Assembly: GCA_933228895.1 (NCBI GenBank)
Contig: OW121857.1
Span: forward strand, 78,921,672 to 78,985,671
Length of the DNA: 64,000 nt
From: Platycnemis pennipes
Taxonomy: Eukaryota > Arthropoda > Insecta > Odonata > Platycnemididae
Direction: 5' to 3'
Positions 1 to 9,379 of this stretch are shown in pieces. Position 1 is the stretch's first letter. The number at the start of each line of letters is the position of its first letter. Made by a program: the position numbers and the translations under genes. Under the pieces are notes generated by a model that ran no database searches, was not told the origin of the DNA, and worked only from the letters and a program-made list of their open reading frames with translations.

Positions 1-37
1 GTAATGGCTTACAGGGTAATATGTTGGTGTAGATATC
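1..37 (+). mobile_element. LINE 3'-terminal fragment
   Basis: The window opens inside the same 3' end seen at 3975-4006, 46345-46432 and 48900-48975: a 'gcttacagggtaat' block followed by a GTAGAT-type tail. Only the last few dozen bases of a CR1-like LINE are present, and the rest lies outside the window. The identification rests on similarity to the longer copies here. Confidence 0.5.
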
Positions 38-59
38 CTCACTCCTCTGTGCCCAGCCT

Positions 60-475
60 TCTTTGAGAGCAGTCGGAATGCCACCGCTAATATCACTCTC
101 CGAGTCCTCGTCTGTGTCCCTCCCGCCTCTTCCTTCCAGCCCACAAACTCTTTCCCGCGAGTGGCTGGCCTTCGTCTGAGCCTCTCCTTCCTACTAAGAT
201 GTTCACCCACGTGCTCAGCGGCACATCTTCTTTGTCCCTCCCCCTTCCCTTTTACCGGCTCCTCTCCCTCCACCCCGAGGGACTCCTGTTCTTCTCCGAA
301 TCGCCTTTCCCTTTCTTTCGCCCTCTGCCACCACCTGACTGGTCTACGGAATACGTGATCTGGGCGTCAATTACGGAACTTTTTCGATCCTTGCGTTACG
401 AGCGATATGGTATTTATTGCTGCCGGATTTCACACCTCTGTGCCTACAGCTCATGGGGCAGATAAGCAAGAATAT
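60..475. other. Pyrimidine-rich, GC-elevated stretch without recognisable gene
   Basis: This stretch is rich in CCTC/CTTCC on the plus strand and open in two plus frames (161-358 and 199-465). The predicted peptides are low-complexity Ser/Pro/Leu and look like translated pyrimidine tract, not protein. It could be a 5' UTR or promoter-proximal segment, but nothing proves it. Confidence 0.3.
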
Positions 476-1237
476 AATAATAATTCCTTTGTCGAGAACC
501 TGGGATCCTATGTTCCCTAGGTTCTAATGGAATACATATCAAACATTTGAATTACATGGTGATGCATTACATTACATCTTACAGAACTTAGGCCAGGAGT
601 GGAACAGTTTAAATGTTTCTGTAACATAAAGTCTCTGAGAAGAAGCAGTACAACAATATTGATTTGTAAAGCATAACACAATGTGACAGGACCCTTTAAA
701 AGTTTCAGTGACTTTATGCGAAATCCGTTGGAGTTAACTTACTTAACTACGCTAACAAAAAAACAAAAGATTAACGAAACAAAAAAATCTACATTTTTTT
801 CCAATTATGGTTAAAACTGTTTGCATTTGAAACTAAAGTACCTCATAAATCCTTTGCATGACTGAGAATCATAACCAGTCACAAAATTTACAACGCATGG
901 ATTTCAAGATTAGACCTTCATAGATCTCAATAACTTAGTATGAAATCCATCAGGATTACACCACCCATCACATTAAAAAGAAAACTAAAGACAATAGCGA
1001 AATATTTAGCCAAATTTTATCAATAGCTATGGCCTTTGAAAAAAAAACAATATTAACGACAACAACAACTAAAGAAAAACACTTGAAATATTTTTTAGTT
1101 TAAGGAGAGGATTGCCATTTTTGCATAACTCTCTTAATTCACCTTCAACCAATGGGGTAGTTGTTCATTTCAAATTTTGGTAAGTCTTTCCCAGATAATA
1201 TGTGGTTTCAAGTCTGTACCCGAACTAAAAGGCTCTT
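476..1237. other. AT-rich spacer, nothing recognised
   Basis: No convincing ORF, tRNA-like box or terminal inverted repeat was seen. There are several short A runs. Confidence 0.4.
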
Positions 1238-1985
1238 CGGACCAAGAGGAAAGGCTTGAAATGCAAAATTAAAGGAGAAAGTTGGAGAGAAACCCGATGT
1301 CGGAATTAGCCTGCTCTTAACGTAAACGAACATTCGTAAGGAGCGTGGCACTCTATGGATCAGAGACATGGCACATCAGGAAAGCAGACCAGCGAAGAAT
1401 TGAAGCTTTCGAAAAATGGTGCTGGAGGAGAATGTTGAATATTAAATGGACAGATGAAGTGAGGAACGAAGAGGATGTACAGAAGAGCAGATGAAGAAAG
1501 GACAATATGGAAAATCCTACGGCAAAGAAGAACCAGTTGGATTGGACATACCTTGAGGCAAAATGAATTAGTAACAAATATAATAGAAGGGAAAATTAAA
1601 GGGACGGTCCCGCGAGGAAGACCAAGGGATAAGTGTATAGGGAAAATAAAGAAAGACGTGGAAGAGAAAACATATCTAGGCGTGAGGGAATTAGCAATGA
1701 AGAGGGCAGAATGGAGGGCTGCAGTAAACCAACCCTAGGACTGAATAGGACTAGGACTGACATACTGATGGAACGAAACCGCTGAGGGGACTTGGTTTAA
1801 CGCTCCATTCAACACGAATTCCCATCCAACGGCCGGAGTACTAAACTTGAATACCCTCCACAAGGTACTCCATAAGGGACCGTTTATGAATGAAAAACAT
1901 TCCTCAGTGCTGTGTTACGAGCCCGGATCTTCGGGGTGGTAGACCAGTGCTTTAAGCAACAGAAAACTACACCAATCACATCACG
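1238..1985 (-). repeat. tRNA-derived SINE (family A), split by a LINE insertion
   Basis: Read on the minus strand, the tRNA-like head lies near 1985-1920, with an A-box-like GGTGTAG segment and a degenerate B box (GGGCTCGTAAC). The body runs to about 1772 and resumes at 1330-1238 with the conserved 3' tail (GGTTTCTCTCCAAC on the minus strand). The block at 1331-1771 belongs to an RTE-like LINE. Joining the two halves restores the family A body seen intact at 2062-2330 and 52180-52497. The interval includes the inserted LINE. Confidence 0.75.
1331..1771 (+). mobile_element. RTE/BovB-like LINE, 3' fragment of reverse transcriptase
   Basis: This is a 5'-truncated non-LTR retrotransposon end. 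From about 1331 the frame reads FVRSVALYGSETWHIRKAD then KWCWRRMLNIKW, the YG.E.W and W.RRML signature of the C-terminal connection region of RTE/BovB-type RTs. A one-base shift near 1470 moves the frame; from 1475 to 1738 it continues with RQRRTSWIGHTLRQNELV and RGRPR and ends near a W-R-A-A-V-N-Q-P terminus. The frameshift and missing polymerase core make it a dead copy. AACGAA at 1325-1330 and 1772-1777 looks like a short target duplication. Confidence 0.8.
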
Positions 1986-2061
1986 TAATTATCCGGAGTC
2001 TCACCTATGTTTTTAAGTCTAGTTCCGCACTAATAGACACTTCAAACCGGGAGGAAAGATA

Positions 2062-2330
2062 TAAAGATGGGAATGGAAGGGAAAGGAGGAAGGGTGGAGA
2101 GAAACCCGGCGTAGGCATTATTCGGCTTTTAACGAAAGGCGCCAAGGGTACCACGTCTTAGCGTCCCATCCGACGGACGGAGTACTTCACTCGAATGCTC
2201 TCCACAAAGAACTCAAGTAGGAGTCGGAAAACCAATAAAAATATCTTACACTGCCGACTCCACTTCGAACCCGGGCTCTCCCGGTGAGAGGCCAGTACTT
2301 TAACCACTACACCCACCCGACTACCTCATC
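2062..2330 (-). repeat. tRNA-derived SINE, family A
   Basis: On the minus strand the head at about 2330-2265 has an A-box-like GGTGTAGTGGTTAAAGT and a good B box, GGGTTCGAAGT. The body then carries the family's GTGC..GAGCATTCGAG-like segment, GTCGGATGGGACG, CCTTGGCGCC and GGGTTTCTCTCCACCC tail blocks. One of the better preserved copies. Confidence 0.75.
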
Positions 2331-3737
2331 TACGGTAAAAACCAATAGCAACCTATGAGTCTGTGCGTATTGATCGATGAGTCCCGTAGAAGTCGATTAT
2401 GGGGCTTTTTGATCGACAGTTACCCAGCGATATGCCGTCCACTGTTGCAAAAATTAGCACCTCATTTTCTGCAGCTCGAGGGGCTGATCATTGCCTGTGT
2501 TACGAACCCGACAACGCTCAATAAATAAGTCGATACGTAACGATCGATATGTTCCGTGATAAACACCTGAGTCCAGATTCTTTAGATTGAATTGGCGCTC
2601 GAAACTCCGCAATATAAAGTTGTGAGGTTATAGCATCCACAAATCCAATCGTTCGCATGCCTAAATCGGTATTTTTAGAGACAGCAATGTGAAAGCCTCA
2701 TCATTGTCGAGTCCTGACTTACGAGGCCCTAGGTCTCGGGCGTCACGATCATCTTTCCCTCAAAATTGTGGATAATCAGAGGGCGGCGTGGTAGCCCAGT
2801 AGGCTGAGCGCTCAACCATCAAACAGGAAATCATGGGGAAATAAATCCGGGTGTGACTCAGCGAAAACACCCAGCTACAGCGAACCTATATGGTTTCTAC
2901 TCTCATCACATAATTCTGGAAAACTATAGTCGCTATCTGCCTCGTACACCAAAGAAATGGGTGAAAATGGAGATGTAAATCGTTACAAAGTAGTATGTAC
3001 TTTAAGAAACGGGCCGCATTCCTTCCTATTTCGTACTATTAGCGAATTGAATATTTCTGGCCTGCATCACTCTTTAATAGATCTCACTGTATTGGCCTAA
3101 AATGCTTGATGTGTGCTCGAGATGAGGCCTAAAATTAGCGTAATAACAATTGCCCACGACTTGAGTTCGCTCTCAAGAATCGCTTGGGGAAATTCCCATA
3201 TCTTGAATGCAGTGGGACAAACATTTCACAAATGTAGCCCCCAGGATAAGTCAGACACTCGAATTACACCCAGATATTGACTTAGCCCGCTACACTGTCA
3301 AACTACCAGCATTAGTTATTTAGGGATGATGAGGTTTCTTTGGCCAAAAGTTCGCAACCGCAAAGTTCTTTTTCAGGTTTAATTCAATTACTCAGTCGCT
3401 CAGCCTATTATTATGGTTGTTACCCCTAGGCACCAGCTCTACCATCTTCTCATAAACAGGCTCCGTGATTTAGAATCGACGATACAAGTTCAGCTGGGAA
3501 AAATTTGGAATTCGGCAGACTAGGACACTCGAGAAAGTTTTGGTTCCCCCAAGTTTTTGAAAAAGCATGGGGAAGGCTGGGAAAAGGAAGAGCAGAGATT
3601 AGGATACACAATTAGTTTTCTAATTGTGTAAGATATGAAACAAAATCTTACACAACAATTGGTGAAATACTACTTTATATATGGGAGCAACTAAGCCCAA
3701 AATTACAAGGACAAAAAAATCCTCGTCATCAGTTAAG
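2331..3737. other. Spacer with one weak tRNA-like block
   Basis: No gene was recognised. At about 2785-2865 a plus-strand GCGTGGTAGCCCAGTAGGCTGAGCG segment (A-box-like) is followed by a weak B-box-like CCGGGTGTGACTC, so this may be an eroded tRNA-derived SINE head. Nothing else is supportable. Confidence 0.3.
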
Positions 3738-3940
3738 AACCAGAGTGGATGCCGGTATGGAGTAGTGGAAAGAATATTAGCTACACACACCGTGGACCCA
3801 GGCTCAAATACCAACATGATAATGATTAGTCAGAAGAATACACATCTCTTCTTAAGTGTTCCGCGGAGAGCACTTCAAGTTCAGCGTTCCGTCCATCGGA
3901 TGGGACGTTTACCGATGACCCATTGGATCCTTAATTACTA
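3738..3940 (+). repeat. tRNA-derived SINE, family A (5' part)
   Basis: The head reads GGTATGGAGTAGTGGAAAGA with a B-box-like AGGCTCAAATACC. The body follows: GAGAGCACTTCAAGTTCAGC, then a TCCGTC.ATCGGATGGGACG block. It ends before the 3' half seen in other copies. Confidence 0.65.
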
Positions 3941-3974
3941 ATCCTTTTTATGTATGATATGTAATGCATGTTTG

Positions 3975-4990
3975 GTGTGAATTCACCCCCTGCCACACAC
4001 CTTTAAGGAGGCTCCACCGAATTATGAAGTAGATGTCATTTTCGTGAAAATTTCAGGAGTCACAATGTTTTGGCCCTTCTATCGATTGGCAATAAAATAA
4101 TGAGGCCTTTCCATCATATATTTGAAGAAAAAAGACGTTGAAAATCAGATACTTTATACGTGGTTATACGGCAGAGCATGGCTGTTGCCGTGAATTTTGC
4201 AGATTAACAATGTAAAGAGAAATGTCGTTTTGATGAAAAACTAATAAAACATGCGCAATTTTATATAGAATTTAGCATTGTGAAAAAGTGCTCGCCTTAC
4301 CACACTTGTTTAATTGATATTAATAAATATTTGCTCGAAAAAATAGCAGAAATGTCTTAGTTACATGAAAGTGGCGCTACAGTATGTTGTTATCACTGGC
4401 AACGGTAATTGGGACGGAACGTTCTTACAAGCCAATTTACTAACTTAATTTAGGACAATACCTTACCAAGGTCCTAATTATATTTTTAATGTATTTTCAA
4501 TATTTCATTGGTTATTGATATGGTGTAATTAATACCAATGCTTCCAAATGGTAGCAGCGTCATTGTTGCCAAACAGTTTCCAAAAATATCAATATTAATA
4601 AAATTCAAAACAAAGAGTTATATTTGCAAGGGAATAGTTTAAAACTAAGTAAGAAAATATTTAACCTATTTTAGAATACGTATTAGCGGAATTGAGCATG
4701 TATTCTCACATTATAAATTAAACGTGGCAACAACACGTCTGCCATGTTTCGAAGTCAAAATGAGTTAAAAGAGTTTGTAAAAAATAGAATGCAACTACAA
4801 CACGCTATATAATAGCACACTCATAGAATTGTTGTGTATGGGTTATCACCCTATAGATGATTTTCCATATAGGTATTTTTCTGGATCTGTATTTATTCAT
4901 TAAATAACATAGCTCTTTTACGGGGTTTTGAATCGCGGAGTCACGGTGGAACCTCCTTAAGGTGGTTTGCAGAGTATTATGTAGATGTAT
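3975..4990 (+). mobile_element. CR1-like LINE 3' tail, split by a TTAA-flanked insertion
   Basis: Left part 3975-4006 has GGTGTGAATTCACCCCCTGC and CACACACC; right part 4957-4990 has AAGGTGGTTTGCAGAGTATT and ATGTAGATGTA. Removing 4007-4956 plus one TTAA restores the uninterrupted tail seen at 46345-46432. This is the same 3' end that follows RT-coding fragments at 33960-34350 and 48421-48975. Confidence 0.7.
4007..4956. mobile_element. 950-bp non-autonomous TIR element with TTAA target duplication
   Basis: The element begins GGAGGCTCCACCG and ends CGGTGGAACCTCC, so the 13-bp terminal inverted repeats have one mismatch. It is flanked by TTAA on both sides (4003-4006 and 4957-4960). The interior is AT-rich with no ORF of useful length. 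A TTAA duplication is typical of piggyBac-type transposition, but the GGAGG termini are not the usual CCY ends, so the superfamily is left open. The host sequence is a LINE 3' tail, which gives an independent picture of the empty site. Confidence 0.75.
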
Positions 4991-5342
4991 ATGTTTCGTT
5001 AAGAGTTTGTTAATGAAAACGCCGAGTTACTCTCCATCCTTCTTACATCCAGTTTATAATCGTTCGCTTACCCTACCACCTTCCTATGTTTGCGCGAATG
5101 ACCTTTGTTGTTGATCTCTTGTTCCAATCGAAAAAATGCAGCAGAGTATATTTCTAACACGTGAAATAGCAGCATTAGAATGGTCTCGACTGAGGGCATA
5201 ATAACGCTGTCATCTGAAGAGCTCAATATCCTATCCCATTGTCTAACCTTACATCATCTGCTTGCATTTCTTTTACCACGCGTTTATGAACTGCATTGAG
5301 GCACTGGCAGTGAATCCAATGCATAGTCTCCCTGCATTTTTT
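4991..5342. other. Spacer, nothing recognised
   Basis: No repeat signature or coding signal was seen. It lies between the split LINE tail and a GC-rich minus-strand ORF. Confidence 0.3.
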
Positions 5343-5569
5343 TTAAAGACTGCTTTGTCTACCCGTGACATTTCGAAATGCATCAGGGTGAAGGGTATGG
5401 GGTGCGGCAGATAATCGCTGGCACCCGCAGCGCCAAATCCGGCCCGCCCCTCCCGGAAGAACTCTCCGACGCGATCCACCTTGAGGAAAGGGTTGGCCGA
5501 GTCGAAAACCACGGGAGATGGTGACCCGCCTCCTTTGGGAAACCCGCAGATATTGAAAGTCTTTGCCAC
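5343..5569 (-). CDS. Candidate coding exon, product not recognised
   Basis: A minus-strand frame open from about 5569 down to 5273 includes a GC-rich core (about 5545-5365) whose third codon positions are mostly G or C, unlike the AT-rich surroundings. The core peptide contains VVFDSANPFLKVDRVGEFF, then a Gly/Ala-rich stretch and SDYLPHPIPFTLMHFE. That pattern looks like selected protein sequence. No family is recognised. Splice sites are not clear: a possible acceptor ends in CCCAAAG near 5537, and a weak donor-like GGGTAGAC lies near 5365. It could be an internal exon, a retrocopy or a transposon ORF fragment. The real ends are uncertain. Confidence 0.3.
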
Positions 5570-5789
5570 CCAGAGAGGAAGTCACGAGAACCGACGCCCA
5601 TTTGCTACAGAAAACGAGTTTTATTGTATCTTAAGACGAAGTCTGAGCTGTATGACGATATTTCGAGGACGTTGCCATATCATCTCATACCCGTATGAAG
5701 ACACATAAGGGATTGAGGGAATTGAGGAATACACGGTGTGTCGATAGGTACCGAGTTGTTATGTTTATTCTAAGTCCGTGGTAGTAATA

Positions 5790-5965
5790 CAAAATGGCTT
5801 AAGGTGCTCCCACGGCTAAGTATTGCACCACCTGGCCCAAGACAGACACAACACCTTTGTCTAAGGCACGATTCAAACCCGCGAGTTTTGGGCTGTTAGG
5901 CTGACCAGTATCTGGCTTTCGAGGCCGGGTATAAATTTTAACTTGCCGATGCATACGGCACACTT
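5790..5965 (-). repeat. tRNA-derived SINE, family B
   Basis: The plus-strand end motif AAGGTGCTCCCACGGCTA at about 5800 is shared with 9200 and approximately with 17822 and 57900. The minus-strand tRNA-like head lies near 5960-5870, with a B-box-like CGGGTTTGAATCGTGCC. Confidence 0.55.
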
Positions 5966-6373
5966 TGGCTCGTAGATATAAGCAATGAACAGAAAATCCG
6001 ATTGACATAATCATTTATGAATCTCAATGTACAAACAGCTTAATATACGACAGCAATCATTTGGATGACATGGACAATATCATTGGTAATTCTCAATCTA
6101 ACCAAATATATACATATATGTATAATTACAACACATCGTCACCACCTTGGCAATGTTTTAGTATTATGCAAGGACGATATCGGACAAAACCTATGGGATA
6201 TCCCTACAGACAGAGTTTCTAGTCGGCTAAACCTTTTGCGAAACGCCTAAACGAACGAAATATATTTCTTCATATTCAAATGATGTCTCCAACAACGACT
6301 TCAACTTTCCAACACACTTTACATTGGAATTTGTTCATGTTACAAATTAAACAAGTGAGGTGGTCACGAGAAA
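5966..6373. other. Spacer, nothing recognised
   Basis: AT-rich, with no domain, TIR or tRNA-like block visible. Confidence 0.3.
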
Positions 6374-7704
6374 TACGCGCTTAAAATGATTCTTATTAAA
6401 TACGGCGAGAAAATTTGGCAGTGGGTAGAATCCAGTTATATATCTGCTGTTCAATTATGTGAACTTAGAGCTGAGATAAAAGAAAAGTCAGAGCCTTGAA
6501 GACTACAAAAAATAGTTATATAATCTTAGAGTTGAGGAAATAAAGAAATGGAAATTTATAACACGGGGCTAGACAGAGGTTGATATAAAGAAATTAGAAT
6601 ATTCTTAGGAGAGAAACAAAGAGAGCGAAAAATAAGTGGTGGAGGATGACGTGAGGAGATGGAGATGATCCAGAGAAAAAGAGATATAGGGATAAGAGGA
6701 AAAAACATATATAAGACCGAGATAGGACCAAGAATACGAACTAAGTTGTGAGATAGAGAGGGAATTCGATAAATTAAGGTGGGGAAAGCGGTGAGGATTG
6801 ATAACATATCATCAAAATACTGGAGAACATAAGAAGAGATGCATGGGAGAGATTTTATGGAATTTTCAGTACTAATATAAAAAAATATCTTTTCCATATT
6901 AAGTGGGATGAAAAGAAATATTTCCAATGCAGTAAGAAGAAGCTTTCTTGATAATGTTCTTGATTATATTTCGGTCTAGAATTTATTCCGCTCCTATTGC
7001 TAATTATTCAATCAGTCAAATTTAAACTTTTTATTTCCCACTAGATACGAAAATAGCTTTTGAGATTGAGGTTTTTGAATAGATAGGCGAATATACAAGA
7101 AACAGGAAGATCCAAATCAAGATATATGTTGGGCAGAGTAGGAAAAGAGAAGCAGTAAAATGCAAATGAGACACAATAAAAAGGATGGGAGAAGATATAA
7201 AGAGGAAATCAAATGGTGAAGAGCGTGAATGAACGGGTAATGTTAGATCAGCAAGGAAAAGGAAGGAATGGGGACGGCATTTGATCGAAATTTATGTTGG
7301 TGGAGTGACCTCACGAGCTGAAGAAAGAAAATTAAGTATGGAAATGGGCGTTTACAGTTGGAAACAAACGGTTAGAGAAGGTGTATCCAGTCAATCACAA
7401 CATATCTTGAATCAGTATAATCCCGATAGATTTATGTCTCTCTAATGGAAGGTAATACCAAGATTTTCTTTCTGCAAATCTGTTTAGAACCGCACTCATC
7501 ATAAAGTGGACTGGAATAAGGTAATGCATCAATAATAACTGGTGCAAATGGTTGATAAGTCAACAGTCCTAAGATACGCTTAAAATGATTCTTATAAAAT
7601 ACGGCGAGAAAATTTGGTAGTGGGTAGAATCCAGCTATATATCTACTGATCAATTATGTGAACTTATAGCTGTGATAAGAGAAAAGTCAGAGCCTTGGAG
7701 ACTA
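6374..7704. repeat. Direct repeat pair flanking about 1.07 kb
   Basis: About 131 bp at 6374-6505 recur in the same orientation at 7574-7704 at roughly 90 percent identity by eye. Shared blocks include TACGGCGAGAAAATTTGG, GTGGGTAGAATCCAG and GAAAAGTCAGAGCCTTG. The purine-rich DNA between them shows no recognisable retroviral protease, integrase or RT motif. An LTR-like pair is possible but unproven; local segmental duplication is at least as likely. Confidence 0.6.
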
Positions 7705-7995
7705 TTTCTCATGCGAGGCCTTCCTTTTCAATTATTTCCATTCACTTTCCTCACCTCAGTTGTTTTCACCAGGCCAACGTATCTCAAGATACGGCTAACA
7801 AAATGGCTGTCTTCTTTTTGCCTTTTTAACCAGACTACTCTTTTCTTATATTCTTCTTAGTACTCCGTCAGCCACTCGATCTATCCATTTTATCTTCATC
7901 ATTCTTCGATGACACCACATTTCGAATACTTCCAGCCTTACCTTCTCTGCTGCTGTGAAAGTTTATGTCTCTTTGCCATAAAGAAACATATTCCA
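7700..7995 (-). mobile_element. RTE-like LINE 3' RT fragment
   Basis: On the minus strand, 7995 to about 7880 reads WNMFLYGKET, then AAEKVRLEVFEMWCHRRMM and KIKWIDRVAD. The tail on the plus strand contains TTCTCATGCGAGGCCTTCC, the complement of the family's GRPRM block. In-frame stops and the missing polymerase core show it is a pseudogene. It directly abuts the right member of the 6374/7574 repeat pair. Confidence 0.7.
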
Positions 7996-8377
7996 GATAC
8001 TCCTTGATGAAATTTTTTTAAATAATCGGTTAATATTTAACAGGGACCTCAATGAGTTTCATCACAATGCAGCGTAATAATGTACTGAATTAGGTTTCAT
8101 ATTCACGTTTAATTACCCTTTCCATACACATGGCACATGCCGCACTGTGTTAAAACGTGTCGCAAAGCCTAGTGCACCTTTAGAAGACTAATGTCTGGTA
8201 TTACCAAAATTCATCAACCAAATTCTATTTACTGATATAAATATATATAAATATCTACAAATATGGCGAAATATCTACAAAAGTGGCTCTTTTATTTTTT
8301 CCGAGCAATGCCAGTGATTAGTAACTTCTTAAACCCTTCAAGCCTGACCTCAGACTATAGACCATAACTTTACGGAT
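7996..8377. other. AT-rich spacer
   Basis: Apart from a short TATAAATATATATAAATATC-type low-complexity patch near 8235, nothing was recognised. Confidence 0.3.
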
Positions 8378-8475
8378 GGGAAGGCGGCCGCGGTAAAACG
8401 CCGGCCTGGCATCTCAAAGATAGATGGTTTGAATTCCGCATGAAGAATGGATGCTGAGCCAGGCTTGGGTTTCAG
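8378..8475 (+). repeat. tRNA-like SINE head, family B (partial)
   Basis: GCGGCCGCGGTAAAACGCCG and a B-box-like GATGGTTTGAATTCC are followed by GCATGAAGAATGGATGC. The copy is cut at about 8480, where a hAT-like element begins. Confidence 0.45.
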
Positions 8476-8486
8476 TTGGGTTAGAT

Positions 8487-8862
8487 CAGAGATCGGCAAA
8501 CTGCGGCTCGTGGGGTACTTACTTGTGGCTCCGCATTAAAATAAAAAATTAAACTATCATAGTTTCATTCATGCAATTTTACAGTTTTTTTCATTTGTTA
8601 TTACCATATGTTTAATGTTCCATACTTGTGTACTGCATATACTTGTGCTTCTTGAGAAATGTTTAAATTGATAAACTCAACGGTTTCAGGTTCAACTTTG
8701 TGAAAATTCATGGTCACTGAATTATGATGTTGCCTATGCGCTGAAACCGGCCGTACCGTAATAAATTTGGTGAAAAAAACAAATTTGCATTTATTCAGTG
8801 AAATTTAAAATTGTTGTGAAGAACAGGCAAGCTTTCCCGTATGAAAAGTTTACCGACCCCTC
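8487..8862. mobile_element. hAT-like non-autonomous element (possible)
   Basis: The left end CAGAGATCGGCAAACTGCGG and the complement of the right end (GAGGGGTCGGTAAACTTTTC) share an AGRGRTCGGYAAACT core. This resembles the GGTCGGCAAACT ends of many hAT/Charlie-type elements. No clean 8-bp duplication was found, so the boundaries are approximate. Confidence 0.4.
8717..8760 (+). other. Degenerate hammerhead-like motif
   Basis: TTATGATGTTGCCTATGCGC runs directly into TGAAACCGGCCGTACC. It resembles the CTGATGAT, stem, GAAAC, stem III order of the better copies at 9015-9060 and 12592-12637, but the first core C and part of stem II are lost. It is presumably inactive. Confidence 0.35.
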
Positions 8863-8969
8863 GGCAGGACCGATGTTTATATAATAAGTATGCATGAGAA
8901 TCACAATGTGTATTCCATAAAATGGGCGTCGAAAGATTGGCGAAATGCGTGTGAATGATTTCTCATTAC

Positions 8970-9119
8970 GAATGAGAGGATAAACTTTGTGATTCCACAA
9001 TAATTTTATTTCAGACTACGACCATGGTTTCGACGGTTAACGTCATCTTCAGGTGCCAGTGAAGAATGAAATGTGTGAAATAAAATTATTGTGGAATTAC
9101 GAAGTTTATCCTCTCATTC
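8970..9119. repeat. Inverted repeat of a hammerhead-bearing element
   Basis: The 44-bp arms 8970-9013 and 9076-9119 are complementary with two mismatches. They contain an AATAAAATTATTGTGGAAT segment. A hammerhead-like motif lies between them on the minus strand (9015-9060). Confidence 0.8.
9015..9060 (-). ncRNA. Hammerhead-like ribozyme motif
   Basis: On the minus strand the order is ACT, GGC, AC (stem I 5' side), CTGAAGA, an extra U, stem II GACG/CGTC closing a UUAAC loop, GAAA, stem III ACC/GGU closing AU, C as the cleavage-site base (GUC), then GU and AGU as the stem I 3' side. The CUGANGA, GAAA and NUH elements are known hammerhead core requirements. Stem I has 2 plus 3 pairs with a 3-nt bulge. 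The unpaired U before stem II and the 2-nt stem III loop are atypical. Catalysis is inferred, not shown. Confidence 0.55.
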
Positions 9120-9199
9120 ATTTTGAATACCAGCAATTTCCATAAAGTTACGCCAGATACCATCAACCTCACAAATCTCTCGTAGTTAAATTAAGATTT

Positions 9200-9365
9200 A
9201 AGGTGCTCCAACTGCTACGGTAATACCCTAACAGTGGGCTCTATCTATCCCAAATTATTTCTAAAGCCTAATAATTGGAATAACGAAACACCCATGCCCG
9301 AGGCAAGATTCGAAACCGCAAACGGTCGGTCGCATCACCAGCAAGACGGCTACGGTCGGCTCGTA
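9200..9365 (-). repeat. tRNA-derived SINE, family B
   Basis: It begins on the plus strand with AAGGTGCTCCAACTGCTACG. The minus-strand head near 9365-9295 has a B-box-like GGTTTCGAATCTTGCC and an upstream A-box-like region. Confidence 0.6.
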
Positions 9366-9379
9366 GATTTCTTCCCAAT

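Noticed and set aside
6374..7704. LTR retrotransposon
   Set aside because: The repeats are only about 131 bp, and no gag, protease, RT or integrase motif, primer-binding site or target duplication was seen between or beside them.
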